From Galbibacter sp. BG1 (GTDB lineage Bacteria; Bacteroidota; Bacteroidia; Flavobacteriales; Flavobacteriaceae): 64,000 bases of DNA. The notes beneath the pieces are model-generated. The model was not told where the DNA came from and searched no databases. It saw nothing but the letters and a program-made list of their open reading frames with translations. This document shows positions 23,780-33,443 of the stretch, piece by piece. The position numbers were made by a program, and so were the translations under genes. Location: assembly GCF_013391805.1 (NCBI RefSeq), contig NZ_CP058364.1, positions 868,501 to 932,500 on the forward strand, given 5' to 3'. Each line of letters begins with the position of its first letter. Positions within the stretch are counted from its first letter, which is position 1.

Positions 23780-26700
23780 GTGAGTAACAAGATCACGCCG
23801 TCTGGCTTAAGTCAGGTTATAACTGCCTATAAAGAATCTCTGCAACTACAGAAATTAGGGGATTCTATTGCCAATTCTCAAAGTAACACCCATTTAAAAG
23901 GTCTCGTAGGATCGTCTCTTTCCATGGTTATGGCGAATGCCTTCAAAGAGGCAGAACGCCCTTTTCTGTTTATTCTGAATGACAAAGAGGAGGCTGCTTA
24001 TCATCTCAACGATCTAGAACAATTGATTGGTGAAAAAGATGTGCTGTTTTACCCCGGAAGCTACCGGAGGCCTTACCAAATTGAAGAAACCGATAATGCG
24101 AATATATTATTAAGGGCAGAAGTGCTCAATAGAATAAATTCCCGGAAGAAACCTGCGGTAATTGTAACCTACCCAGAAGCACTGTTTGAAAAAGTGGTTA
24201 CCAAAAAAGAACTCGAAAGAAGCACCCTAAAAATAAACCTCAACGATAAACTTTCCATCGATTTTATTAACGAAACGCTTTTTGAATATAAATTTAAAAG
24301 AGTAGACTTTGTTACAGAACCAGGGGAGTTTTCGGTACGTGGAGGGATTGTAGACGTATTTTCCTTTTCTAATGACGAGCCTTATAGAATCGAGTTTTTC
24401 GGGGATGAAGTAGATAGTATTCGAACTTTCGATGTAGAAACCCAACTTTCCACCGATAAGCTTAAAAAAATAAACATTATACCCAATGTAGAGAACAAAT
24501 TATTGGAAGAAGATAGGGAAAGCTTCTTAAAATATATCTCTTCAAAAACAGTCGTTTTCATCAAAAATAGCGAATTGTTATTTTCAAGAATAGACGGACT
24601 CTTTGCGAAAGCGGAAGAGGCTTTTAAATCACTTTCCCAAGATATTAAGCACGCGCCACCAGAAGAACTTTTTTGTACTGGGAAACTTCTTAAAAGTCAA
24701 GTAAAGGAATACAGCGCTGTTGTACTTAATACCCAAAAAATCGAGGAAAATGCGTTTGAAACAGTAACTTTTCAAACCACACCACAACCTTCCTTTAACA
24801 AGCAGTTCGATTTACTAATTGAAGATTTAAATAACAACCACGAAAAGGGCTACAAGAATTATATTTTTTGTGTTAGCGATCAGCAGGCCAAGCGCTTTCA
24901 CGATATTTTCGACGACGTAGACAAAGATGTACATTACCAAACGGTGGTATTTTCTTTGTATCAAGGCTTTATAGACCATGAACACAAACTGGTTTGCTAT
25001 ACCGATCATCAAATATTTGAACGCTACCACAAATTTCAGCTTAAAAATGGATATTCCAAAAAGCAGGCAATCACCCTTAAAGAACTAACCAATCTGGAAA
25101 TTGGGGACTATGTTACCCATATCGATCACGGAATTGGAACCTTTGGTGGTTTGCAAAAAATTCAGGTAGAAGGAAAACTCCAAGAAGCCATAAAATTAAT
25201 TTATGGAGAACGGGACATTTTGTATGTGAGCATACATTCGCTCCATAAAATTACCAAATACAACGGGAAAGACGGTAAAACACCTAAAATCTATAAGCTA
25301 GGTTCCAGTGCTTGGAAAAATCTTAAAAAGAAGACGAAGAGCAGGGTTAAAGAAATTGCTTTTAACCTTATTAAACTATACGCCAAGCGAAAGACGGAAA
25401 AAGGATTTCAGTACGGTCCCGATAGTTATCTGCAAAACGAACTGGAAGCTTCCTTTATTTATGAAGATACTCCAGACCAAAGCAAAGCCACGGAAGATGT
25501 AAAACAAGATATGGAGAGTCCGCAACCTATGGACAGACTTGTTTGCGGCGATGTAGGTTTTGGTAAAACAGAGGTCGCCATCCGGGCAGCTTTCAAGGCA
25601 GTAGACAACGGCAAACAGGTTGCAGTATTGGTACCTACCACTATTTTGGCTTTTCAGCACCATAAAACATTTACAGAAAGGTTAGCAGATATGCCGGTTA
25701 CCATAGAATACCTTAACCGATTTAGAACTGCCAAAGAAAAACGTGATACCCTAGAACGCCTTGCCGAAGGTAAAGTAGATATCATTATTGGGACGCATCA
25801 ACTGGTAAATAAAAATGTGAAATTTAAAGATCTGGGTCTTCTAATTGTAGATGAAGAACAAAAGTTTGGGGTAGCCGTAAAAGACAAATTAAAAACCATC
25901 AAGGAAAATGTAGATGTGCTTACACTTACAGCTACGCCTATACCGAGAACGCTTCAGTTTAGTTTGATGGCGGCAAGGGATCTGTCGGTTATTACAACTC
26001 CCCCACCAAACCGATATCCTATTGAAAGTAATGTCATTCAGCTGAATGAAGAGGTAATCCGAGATGCCGTTTCTTATGAAATCCAACGGGGCGGACAAGT
26101 ATTTTTTATACACAACCGTATTGAAAACATAAAGGAAGTAGCTGGTATGGTACAGCGACTTGTTCCGGATGCCAAAATTGGTATCGGACATGGGCAAATG
26201 GATGGAAAAAAACTAGAACAGTTGATGTTGAACTTTATGAGGGGCGATTTCGATGTTTTGGTTGCCACCTCTATTATTGAAAGCGGACTGGATGTACCAA
26301 ACGCCAATACTATTTTTATAAACAACGCCAATAATTTTGGATTGTCAGACCTTCACCAAATGCGTGGCCGGGTGGGGCGTAGCAACAAAAAGGCATTTTG
26401 CTATTTTATAACTCCTCCGTATTCGGCTATGACAGATGATGCCCGAAAACGAATTCAGGCTTTAGAACAGTTTACTGAACTTGGAAGCGGATTCAATATC
26501 GCGATGAAAGATCTCGAAATTCGCGGTGCCGGTGATATTTTGGGCGGGGAACAAAGTGGGTTTATGAATGAAATTGGTTTCGACACCTACCAAAAAATTC
26601 TTCAGGAAGCCATCGAAGAACTTAAAGAAAATGAATTTGCCGATCTATACGATGCTCCAAAGGACGCCGATAAGGTTTATGTGAAAGAAACCCAATTGGA

Positions 26701-27163
26701 CACCGATTTTCAATTGTTGTTCCCAGACGATTACATCAATGCCATTACCGAACGCCTCAACCTCTACAACGAATTGAGCAATTTAAAAACAGAAGATGAG
26801 CTAGAGACCTACGAACAAAGGCTTGTAGACCGTTTTGGCGAACTCCCAAAAGAAGCAAACGATTTACTTAACAGTGTTCGCATCAAGTGGTTGGCCACTC
26901 AAATTGGCTTGGAACGCATCATATTAAAGCAAGGGAAAATGGTTGGGTATTTTGTCGCCGATCAACAGAGCAGTTTTTACCAAAGCGACCGCTTTAGAAA
27001 AGTGCTACAATACATACAAACACACCCCAAAATTGGAAAAATAAAAGAAAAGCAAACCCGAAATGGCCTAAGATTGCTAATAACCTTTGAAAATATAAAG
27101 ACCGTTAACAAGGCACTTAACACTTTACAACCATTTGCAGAACCAGCTTACGCAGAATCTTAA
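23780..27163 (+). CDS. mfd: transcription-repair coupling factor Mfd
   Basis: The 1127-residue protein has the full Mfd order. UvrB-like N-terminal domains (about 1-350) come first, then the RNA polymerase interaction domain (EIGDYVTHIDHGIGTFGGL, about 435-455). The RecG-like helicase follows, with Walker A GDVGFGKTEVAIR (about 590-602), DEEQ, TATPIPRTL and the C-terminal helicase motifs ESGLDVPNANT and HQMRGRVGR. The TRCF domain is at the end. Mfd removes stalled RNA polymerase and recruits UvrA. The start is GTG at 23780. Confidence 0.96.
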   Translation: MSNKITPSGLSQVITAYKESLQLQKLGDSIANSQSNTHLKGLVGSSLSMVMANAFKEAERPFLFILNDKEEAAYHLNDLEQLIGEKDVLFYPGSYRRPYQIEETDNANILLRAEVLNRINSRKKPAVIVTYPEALFEKVVTKKELERSTLKINLNDKLSIDFINETLFEYKFKRVDFVTEPGEFSVRGGIVDVFSFSNDEPYRIEFFGDEVDSIRTFDVETQLSTDKLKKINIIPNVENKLLEEDRESFLKYISSKTVVFIKNSELLFSRIDGLFAKAEEAFKSLSQDIKHAPPEELFCTGKLLKSQVKEYSAVVLNTQKIEENAFETVTFQTTPQPSFNKQFDLLIEDLNNNHEKGYKNYIFCVSDQQAKRFHDIFDDVDKDVHYQTVVFSLYQGFIDHEHKLVCYTDHQIFERYHKFQLKNGYSKKQAITLKELTNLEIGDYVTHIDHGIGTFGGLQKIQVEGKLQEAIKLIYGERDILYVSIHSLHKITKYNGKDGKTPKIYKLGSSAWKNLKKKTKSRVKEIAFNLIKLYAKRKTEKGFQYGPDSYLQNELEASFIYEDTPDQSKATEDVKQDMESPQPMDRLVCGDVGFGKTEVAIRAAFKAVDNGKQVAVLVPTTILAFQHHKTFTERLADMPVTIEYLNRFRTAKEKRDTLERLAEGKVDIIIGTHQLVNKNVKFKDLGLLIVDEEQKFGVAVKDKLKTIKENVDVLTLTATPIPRTLQFSLMAARDLSVITTPPPNRYPIESNVIQLNEEVIRDAVSYEIQRGGQVFFIHNRIENIKEVAGMVQRLVPDAKIGIGHGQMDGKKLEQLMLNFMRGDFDVLVATSIIESGLDVPNANTIFINNANNFGLSDLHQMRGRVGRSNKKAFCYFITPPYSAMTDDARKRIQALEQFTELGSGFNIAMKDLEIRGAGDILGGEQSGFMNEIGFDTYQKILQEAIEELKENEFADLYDAPKDADKVYVKETQLDTDFQLLFPDDYINAITERLNLYNELSNLKTEDELETYEQRLVDRFGELPKEANDLLNSVRIKWLATQIGLERIILKQGKMVGYFVADQQSSFYQSDRFRKVLQYIQTHPKIGKIKEKQTRNGLRLLITFENIKTVNKALNTLQPFAEPAYAES

Positions 27164-27171
27164 AATCCCCA

Positions 27172-28473
27172 ATGAAAAAAATTAGCATTCTTTTTTTACT
27201 TATCCCATTATTTACCTTAGCACAATTTAAAATCTCTGGTACTTTTAACCCAAAAGAGAAATTTAGCCAAGTTTTCCTATATCAGGTTACCGCCAAAGCT
27301 CCAGCGTATATCTCTTACACCTCTATAAATAAAGAAGGTGCTATGGAAATTCCTTTGGAAAAAGATTTTAAAGCTGGAATGTACAGGCTCGTTTTTGGAG
27401 TTCCTCAAGATGAATATTACTTCGATTTTATCTTCAACGGAAAAGAAAATATCTCCTTTGAATATGTTCTAACCGAAGGTGCCACCTTTTTAACTTCGGA
27501 AGAAAATCTGCTTTTGCAAGAATACAATACCAAAGCCGATGAGGCAAAAGCACTACTTGGTGAAGTATTCAAACCAAATGTCTCAGAAAAAACATTTTTG
27601 AATGTCTTTCATGCAATAGACGCGGTTCAAAACACTTATGAAACAGAGAGTGAAGGTATGATTGCACATCATTTTATAAAAACTGGCCGTATTCCCATTC
27701 CAAAGAAAAAGATTTCCTTAAAGCAATACATCAGCTTGGAAAAGGATCATTTTTTTAATCATATTGATTTTAATGATCCGGTTTTACAGCAGTCAGAATA
27801 TTTAATAAATGCATCAACCATTTATGTATTTCGGTTTGCCGAAAAAGAAAATGACAAAGCATACAAAGAGAATATCGATTTTATAGCCTCTAAAGTGGAT
27901 GATAATTTCAGTGTAAAAAAATCGATTATGGAGTCTTTGTGGAACGATTTTTCGCAAGAAGAAAATGCTGAGGTTGCCAATTATATAGCCGACACTTATT
28001 TATTGAAATTGGCCAAAGCTTATAACGACCAAAAATTAATTATGGCCATAAATGCCTTTCAAAAAACTGGGATTGGGGCCAAAGTCCCTAATTTTAATCT
28101 TGGTAACTCCCAAACTTTGTACGATTTGGAGGAGGCCAACAACTATTTGCTTATTTTTTGGAGCAGCACTTGCTCGCATTGTTTAAAGGAAATTCCAGAA
28201 GTGAAAGATTTTTTAAATTCACACAATGTAAGCACGAAGCAGCTTCAAGTAGTAGCTTTTGGTTTAGAAGACGATGAACACCCATGGAAAGACACTATTA
28301 AAAACTATCCAGATTTCATCCATGTATTTGGAGCTGGAAAGTGGGATAATCAAACTGCTGTGGAATACAGCATTATGGCCACCCCTACTTATTTTTTACT
28401 GGATAACAGTAAAAGAATTCTCGCAAAGCCCGAAACTTTGGAAGATCTAAAAAAATCGATTGACGATTTGTAA
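27172..28473 (+). CDS. exported TlpA-like thiol-disulfide protein
   Basis: This 433-residue protein has a signal peptide ending near LAQF (residue 18). A strand-rich N-terminal domain and a long helical middle (about 100-290) lead to a C-terminal thioredoxin-like domain with active site WSSTCSHCLKEIPEV (CSHC, about residue 337). A cis-Pro follows in MATPTYFLLD. It fits periplasmic redox proteins of the TlpA/ResA kind common in Bacteroidota. The partner substrate is not known. It starts 9 bases after mfd and may be read through from it. Confidence 0.8.
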   Translation: MKKISILFLLIPLFTLAQFKISGTFNPKEKFSQVFLYQVTAKAPAYISYTSINKEGAMEIPLEKDFKAGMYRLVFGVPQDEYYFDFIFNGKENISFEYVLTEGATFLTSEENLLLQEYNTKADEAKALLGEVFKPNVSEKTFLNVFHAIDAVQNTYETESEGMIAHHFIKTGRIPIPKKKISLKQYISLEKDHFFNHIDFNDPVLQQSEYLINASTIYVFRFAEKENDKAYKENIDFIASKVDDNFSVKKSIMESLWNDFSQEENAEVANYIADTYLLKLAKAYNDQKLIMAINAFQKTGIGAKVPNFNLGNSQTLYDLEEANNYLLIFWSSTCSHCLKEIPEVKDFLNSHNVSTKQLQVVAFGLEDDEHPWKDTIKNYPDFIHVFGAGKWDNQTAVEYSIMATPTYFLLDNSKRILAKPETLEDLKKSIDDL

Positions 28474-28730
28474 ATTTTTTGCGAAGCTTTAAGCAGCTTA
28501 AAACTTATTTTTCAGTAGACATTCAAAGAGTTCAATTCTCAATAAACCGTTTCCCAAAAACTTAAAATCTTATCCTTAAACCAGAAAGGTATGCGGTTAA
28601 GCAGCAATAGACAAATTCTCAAACCCTTTTAAGCTGTGCGAGCAACTTTTTGAACTCTTCATACTTCCATAGATTATATAGAGATAGAGTTTGTGAGGTA
28701 AAACTAAATTTTTAACTCGTAAAATAGCGC
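28474..28730. other. gene-free intergenic region with interleaved short inverted repeats
   Basis: No coding frame is seen. Two perfect 10-bp inverted repeats occur in interleaved order: CAGCTTAAAA (28494) with TTTTAAGCTG (28627), and AAGAGTTCAA (28526) with TTGAACTCTT (28650). The 9-mer TTAAGCAGC recurs at 28489 and 28597. It lies between convergent genes, so terminator function is expected, but no clear stem with T tract was found. Confidence 0.5.
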
Positions 28731-29390
28731 CTAAAGTCCTTTTAAGTCTTTAATCACCTTAAAAGCAACATCAATTTGGTCTTCCCCAACGATAATGGTG
28801 AATTCGTTGGTAGTAGAAATTACTTCATGCAAAATAATACCTTCCCACGCCAATCGCTGAAAAATAAAATAATAGATTCCAGGTATAACAACATTTTCTT
28901 CTGGAAGCTTTACACTTATGGAGGAAAGTTTATCTATTTTTTGAGTCAGCTTCTCATCCTTAAAAATGTTTTCCACGATATCGTTCATGGAGTCGCTCAC
29001 CACAATATTGGTTTCGTTCACCCCACGGGAAGAAGTATAAAAAACATCTTTATTATCCGTAATTTCCTGCAATAACCGTGCTTGCTTGTTTAAAATGGTG
29101 TCGGATAATAAAAATGTGTAGTCTATTAAAGATGAACGCACAGTAATCTCCCCTATGTTTTTTAAAACCTTGAGGATTCGGTGAGTAGCGCGAAATTCCA
29201 ATTCAGAGGAAAGTCTTTTTAGCGCCATGACAATAGCTCCATTACGCACATCCTTTCCTAATTGTTCTTCAATCTCTGGCTTAATGTTTCTGGAAAGAGA
29301 GGTAAGATTAATAATCCCTTGCGCCAAGGCGCTCTGTAAAAAAGGTTTCGACTTAATGTAGTTTTCTACAATGGATGAAATTGTTTTCAT
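28731..29390 (-). CDS. stand-alone ACT-domain protein (aspartokinase regulatory-like)
   Basis: This is a 219-residue protein without any kinase domain. Residues 1-75 are helical, with a possible winged-helix segment (KDVRNGAIVMALKRLSSEL). Residues about 80-145 contain a first strand-rich segment. Residues about 150-219 resemble an aspartokinase-type ACT domain (PGIYYFIFQRLAWEGIILHEVISTTNEFTI, split here by eye). Such proteins are sometimes named aspartate kinase from the ACT match alone, which would be wrong here. An amino-acid-sensing regulatory role is inferred. It runs convergent with the TlpA-like gene. Confidence 0.65.
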   Translation of the reverse strand: MKTISSIVENYIKSKPFLQSALAQGIINLTSLSRNIKPEIEEQLGKDVRNGAIVMALKRLSSELEFRATHRILKVLKNIGEITVRSSLIDYTFLLSDTILNKQARLLQEITDNKDVFYTSSRGVNETNIVVSDSMNDIVENIFKDEKLTQKIDKLSSISVKLPEENVVIPGIYYFIFQRLAWEGIILHEVISTTNEFTIIVGEDQIDVAFKVIKDLKGL

Positions 29391-29477
29391 TATCTGGTTT
29401 GGTTTTAGGAGCAGTAAAATTAAGTCAACTTTTTTTCAAAAACAAAAAATAAAACGAAATGTTTTATTTATAACAAT

Positions 29478-29837
29478 TCAAAAATGATAGAAGGCATCTT
29501 CAATATGTTCGATCTCATATTTATCCTTATTCTTTACTACTGCAACAATATCGAAACGCGTTTCCAAATCAATGTTATTTTCATTCAGATAAAAGTCCAT
29601 CGCTTTTACCATCAACTTTATCTTTTTTTTATTTACAAAGCTCTGTGGATCACCAAAAAAGGATGAGCTACGTGCCTTAACCTCCACTGCTACTATCCTA
29701 TTATTTATGGCGGCAATAATGTCTACTTCCGCCCGATCGTAAAAATAATTTATCTCCAAAATATCATAGCCTTTACTCTTTAAAAGCTCTACTGCCATTT
29801 TTTCTGCCTTCTTACCAAATTCGTTATGCGTAGCCAT
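29478..29837 (-). CDS. YraN family protein (UPF0102, endonuclease-like fold)
   Basis: The 119-residue protein has the UPF0102 core. GKKAEKMAVELLKSKGY is followed by ILEINYFYDRAEVDIIA and IVAVEVKARSS, whose Asp-Glu-x-Lys pattern resembles Holliday-junction resolvase and restriction nuclease folds. The role of the family is unknown. The frame is open up to 29912, but ATG at 29835-29837 (MATHNEFGKKAE) fits the family length, so I chose it. Confidence 0.88.
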   Translation of the reverse strand: MATHNEFGKKAEKMAVELLKSKGYDILEINYFYDRAEVDIIAAINNRIVAVEVKARSSSFFGDPQSFVNKKKIKLMVKAMDFYLNENNIDLETRFDIVAVVKNKDKYEIEHIEDAFYHF

Positions 29838-30042
29838 ATTTTTAAGATTCCTTATAGGAAATAATGTCTTAATATATAATTTTCTGGTATTAAAACCATT
29901 AGTTAACAACAAAGTATTTAATACTTTAGAAAAATTGTTTACTTTTAAGCGCCCTAAATTATTATTATGAACGTCATCTTTTTTAAGATACTCACCGTAT
30001 ATTATTTAAGTTGACCCATGTTCTACTAAAAACCTAAAAAGA

Positions 30043-31497
30043 ATGCTAGCAAAAACCAACTGTAACACAGCCTCCTTAGCTCCTTTTACTCAACCTTTAG
30101 AGGAAAAACAAATTTTGCACTTGTACAGGAGAGCTGGTTTTGGAGTTCCTTTTGGCACCTTACAATCTCATATTGGTAAATCTGCCACCCAATTGGCGAC
30201 CGAAGTTATTGAGGAAGCCATAAACATGCCTTTAACAGAAGAACCTGAGTGGTCTACTTGGGACAATACTTTTTATCCTGAAGATGGGGACGAGAGCAGA
30301 GATATAAAAAGAACCCAAATTAGTCAATGGAAAGAAGCTTATGTAACCGATTTACGCATCAATAACTTGCGGGATCGCATGAGTTTCTTTTGGCACAACC
30401 ACTTTGTTACAGAATTGCGGGAATACGATTGTCCTTCTTATCTATATGAATATATCACCTTACTACAAACGCACTCTTTAGGAAATTTTAGAACGTTTGT
30501 ATACGATATAGGCATAAACAATGCAATGCTTAAATATTTGAATGGGGACAAAAGTGGAAAAGGGAATCCCAATGAGAACTATGCTCGGGAATTGTACGAA
30601 CTTTTCACCATGGGAGAAGGTATTGGATACACCGAAGAAGATATTAAAGAAACAGCACGTGCCTTAACAGGTTACGTAAAACGCGATGAAGGTTGCGGAC
30701 CTATTCTTTTTAATCCAAATGCATTTGATACTAAAAGTAAAACCATTTTTGGACAAACTGGTGCTTGGGGATACGACGATGTGATTAATATATTATTTGC
30801 AGAAAGACCCAATGAAATTGCCACTTTTGTCTGTGGAAAACTTTATGAGTTTTTTGTAAACCCCTTACAAGTTCCAGAAATAACACAAGATCTGGCAGCC
30901 ACTTTTATCGCTAACGATTTTGAATTGGCTCCGGTATTGGCGCAGTTATTTGCGAGTCAGCATTTCTTCGATGAGGAAGCTAAAGGAGTTATTATAAAAA
31001 GTCATTTCGATGTGTTTTATAATTTCACCAACGAAACAGGTTTTCAAACCACCAACGATATGGTTTTGGATGGGGTAAATATTTGCCGCATGATAGGCCA
31101 AGAGGTTTTTAATCCTGTTGATGTGGCAGGATGGCAACGCGATCGCGACTGGATTGGGCCTAGTACGCTTATTGGCAGATGGAAAATGCTCGAATTTTAT
31201 TTAAATGAAACCTATGCGCTCAACGAAGATCAATTTTCGAACCTAGCCATAGACCTCGCCGGTGGCCCCGGTAATATTGATCCAGAAGATATCACTCGAA
31301 AAATTGTAGATTGGTTTTTACCTTTAGGATTTCATTCCCCAGAAGATTATGAAATTGCTACCGATATTTTTAAAAGTGATGTTCCCGAGAATTATTTTGA
31401 GGATGGCTCTTGGAACTTACTTTCCTCTTACGCATCCAAACAGGTTCTAGACCTTTTACAGCACCTTATCAAACAGCCAGAATTTCAACTTAAATAA
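30043..31497 (+). CDS. DUF1800 family protein
   Basis: The 484-residue protein has the DUF1800 pattern. It begins with LHLYRRAGFG near residue 26 and has the conserved SFFWHNHFVTE block near residue 114. NENYARELYELFTMGEG follows (about 177-193), and the C-terminal QEVFNPVDVAGW is also present. The N-terminus has no clear signal peptide. DUF1800 genes are almost always paired with DUF1501, as here (11-base gap), and the pair's biochemical function is unknown. I infer an exported or surface complex from the partner. Confidence 0.88.
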   Translation: MLAKTNCNTASLAPFTQPLEEKQILHLYRRAGFGVPFGTLQSHIGKSATQLATEVIEEAINMPLTEEPEWSTWDNTFYPEDGDESRDIKRTQISQWKEAYVTDLRINNLRDRMSFFWHNHFVTELREYDCPSYLYEYITLLQTHSLGNFRTFVYDIGINNAMLKYLNGDKSGKGNPNENYARELYELFTMGEGIGYTEEDIKETARALTGYVKRDEGCGPILFNPNAFDTKSKTIFGQTGAWGYDDVINILFAERPNEIATFVCGKLYEFFVNPLQVPEITQDLAATFIANDFELAPVLAQLFASQHFFDEEAKGVIIKSHFDVFYNFTNETGFQTTNDMVLDGVNICRMIGQEVFNPVDVAGWQRDRDWIGPSTLIGRWKMLEFYLNETYALNEDQFSNLAIDLAGGPGNIDPEDITRKIVDWFLPLGFHSPEDYEIATDIFKSDVPENYFEDGSWNLLSSYASKQVLDLLQHLIKQPEFQLK

Positions 31498-31508
31498 CCT
31501 ACAAGCTC

Positions 31509-33197
31509 ATGTGCAATCAACATTATACTCCGTTTAACAATAAAGAAAAACACGATGAAGAACACGAGAAATGGACTCGCCGTTCTTTTTTACAAGCTTT
31601 AGGTCTTGCAGGATCTGGCTCCATGCTCCTTGGTGGAAATATTTTATCGGCCTCATCACCCTCTCCGCTTACGGCTGCTTTGGAAGCTTCAGAAAATGAC
31701 AATATTCTAATTTTAATACGGTTGAATGGTGGTAACGATGGACTGAATACTATTATTCCAGCCTACGATTTTGATAGATACGCAAATTTTAGACCTAAAA
31801 TACACATCCCGTTTAACAACCTTACCCGTTTGAACGATGCTTTCTATATGCCTAAGTATATGGAAAATCTGGAAAAACTATGGGGAGAGGGCGGTATGAA
31901 AGTAGTTCATGGTGTGGGTTACGAGAATCATAATATGTCTCACTTTAGCTCTTCAGATATTTTTGCTTCAACAGATGTAAACAATAGAACCAATACTGGT
32001 TGGATGGGTAGATATTTTGACAATCACGGAGATTTCTCAAACTATCTCTTAAATCCGCCTTCAGATCCAGCGGCCATCCAGGTAGGAAATATTGGAAATC
32101 TAATATTTCAAGGAGATGATGTAAACTATGCATTTACCATAAATAACGTTACCGAACTGGAACGTATTGCGGAAGAGGGTGTGGTACATAGTTTAAGCGA
32201 CCTTATTCCAGATTGTACTTACGAAGAGCAATTATACTTTTTAAGGGGTGCTGCAAATACAACCTATGAATATTCTGGTATTATTTCCAACGCCTTTAAA
32301 GCTGCACAAAATAGTGTAGAATACCCAAATGGTTCTTTGGGAAGACAACTGGCAACGGTTTCTAGATTGATTAAAGGTGGGTTGGGAACTAAAATATACA
32401 TGGTTAGTATTGGTGGTTTCGATACGCATTCTGCGCAGCCAGAGAGACACCAAAATTTAATGACCGAAATTGCTGATTCTGTAGATGCCTTTTATCAGGA
32501 TCTGGAAGCAGGAGGGCACCACAAACGTGTATTGAGCATGACGTTCTCTGAATTTGGAAGGAGAGTCTACGAAAATGGTTCTTTTGGTACCGACCATGGT
32601 ACGTCGGCACCTATGTTGCTTTTTGGCCCAGGAATGGAAGGTCAAGGCTTTATTGGGGAGCATCCAGACCTTAATGATTTAATAAGGGGAGGCAACCTAA
32701 AGACTTCTGTAGATTTTAGGGATGTTTATGCATCTATAATGTCCGAATGGCTTTGCATCGATAATAATTTGGTGAGTGCAGCGCTTAACGGCCAAACTGC
32801 CACTTTATTAGGACTCGGTCTCACATGTTCTTCTTCAGACAACACAACCATCGAAGGGGAAGGCCCCATTGTAGATGGCGGCACCCCAATGCCAGACGTT
32901 ATAGAACCTCCAACACCAGAGTTTGAAAATGCTACCTCCTTCGAGCATTTCCCTTCTTATGGAGAAGACAAAAATGTCTATGTTAATTATACAGTTCCAA
33001 CAGCTGCCCATTTGGTTATTAAGCTTTACAACATTCTTGGACAAGATCTAGGAACCATTGTAAACGAAATGTCTTTTGAGGGGCAACACAAGGTAAATAT
33101 TACCGAAGCAGCTAAAAAATCCTTTAATCGCGGACAGTATATTTATAGCATTTCTTATAACGGGAAAAATTACAGTAAATCTATTGTTTTAAGTTAG
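31509..33197 (+). CDS. DUF1501 family protein with Tat signal and type IX sorting domain
   Basis: The 562-residue protein carries a twin-arginine signal (KWTRRSFLQALGLAGSGSML, Arg24-Arg25). The DUF1501 domain spans about residues 55-430, with LILIRLNGGNDGLNT, GWMGRYFDN and MTFSEFGRRV. After a Pro-rich linker (about 445-475) comes a roughly 80-residue C-terminal domain of type A sorting character (YTVPTAAHLVIKLYNILGQD ... GQYIYSISYNGKNYSKSIV). DUF1501 is related to sulfatase/alkaline phosphatase folds. Export by Tat and then type IX secretion to the surface is inferred. It pairs with DUF1800. Confidence 0.87.
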   Translation: MCNQHYTPFNNKEKHDEEHEKWTRRSFLQALGLAGSGSMLLGGNILSASSPSPLTAALEASENDNILILIRLNGGNDGLNTIIPAYDFDRYANFRPKIHIPFNNLTRLNDAFYMPKYMENLEKLWGEGGMKVVHGVGYENHNMSHFSSSDIFASTDVNNRTNTGWMGRYFDNHGDFSNYLLNPPSDPAAIQVGNIGNLIFQGDDVNYAFTINNVTELERIAEEGVVHSLSDLIPDCTYEEQLYFLRGAANTTYEYSGIISNAFKAAQNSVEYPNGSLGRQLATVSRLIKGGLGTKIYMVSIGGFDTHSAQPERHQNLMTEIADSVDAFYQDLEAGGHHKRVLSMTFSEFGRRVYENGSFGTDHGTSAPMLLFGPGMEGQGFIGEHPDLNDLIRGGNLKTSVDFRDVYASIMSEWLCIDNNLVSAALNGQTATLLGLGLTCSSSDNTTIEGEGPIVDGGTPMPDVIEPPTPEFENATSFEHFPSYGEDKNVYVNYTVPTAAHLVIKLYNILGQDLGTIVNEMSFEGQHKVNITEAAKKSFNRGQYIYSISYNGKNYSKSIVLS

Positions 33198-33213
33198 TTG
33201 ACATTGTTTTTAA

Positions 33214-33242
33214 AGCTCTAGAAACCTAAGGTTTTTAGAGCT
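33214..33242 (+). terminator. hairpin downstream of the DUF1501 gene
   Basis: AGCTCTAGAAACC / GGTTTTTAGAGCT form a 13-bp stem with one mismatch around TAA, 17 bases after the DUF1501 stop. The T tract after the stem is missing, so terminator function is less certain. Confidence 0.45.
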
Positions 33243-33414
33243 AAAATGGAGCGCTAATTTTACCCATTTAACATATAGTAGCTTCTCTAAGAATGTGGAG
33301 ATTTAAGTTCTCCTACTAGCTCCATGATGGCCTAAAAAATCAACTCATTTTAGCCGGCTAACAATGGTGCTATTTGTTTATGCTTAATTCGTATTAAACT
33401 CTGTTGAAAATCCT

Positions 33415-33422
33415 TATTTTTG
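33415..33422 (+). promoter_or_regulatory. -7 box of a candidate metG promoter
   Basis: TATTTTTG is a perfect TAnnTTTG box 21 bases before the ATG at 33444. No convincing TTG lies 19 to 21 bases upstream. Confidence 0.35.
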
Positions 33423-33443
33423 TGACTTCAATAAATTTTGAAA

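Noticed and set aside
29838-29912. N-terminal extension of the YraN protein
   Set aside because: It adds 25 residues not typical of UPF0102, and ATG at 29835-29837 starts the conserved domain.
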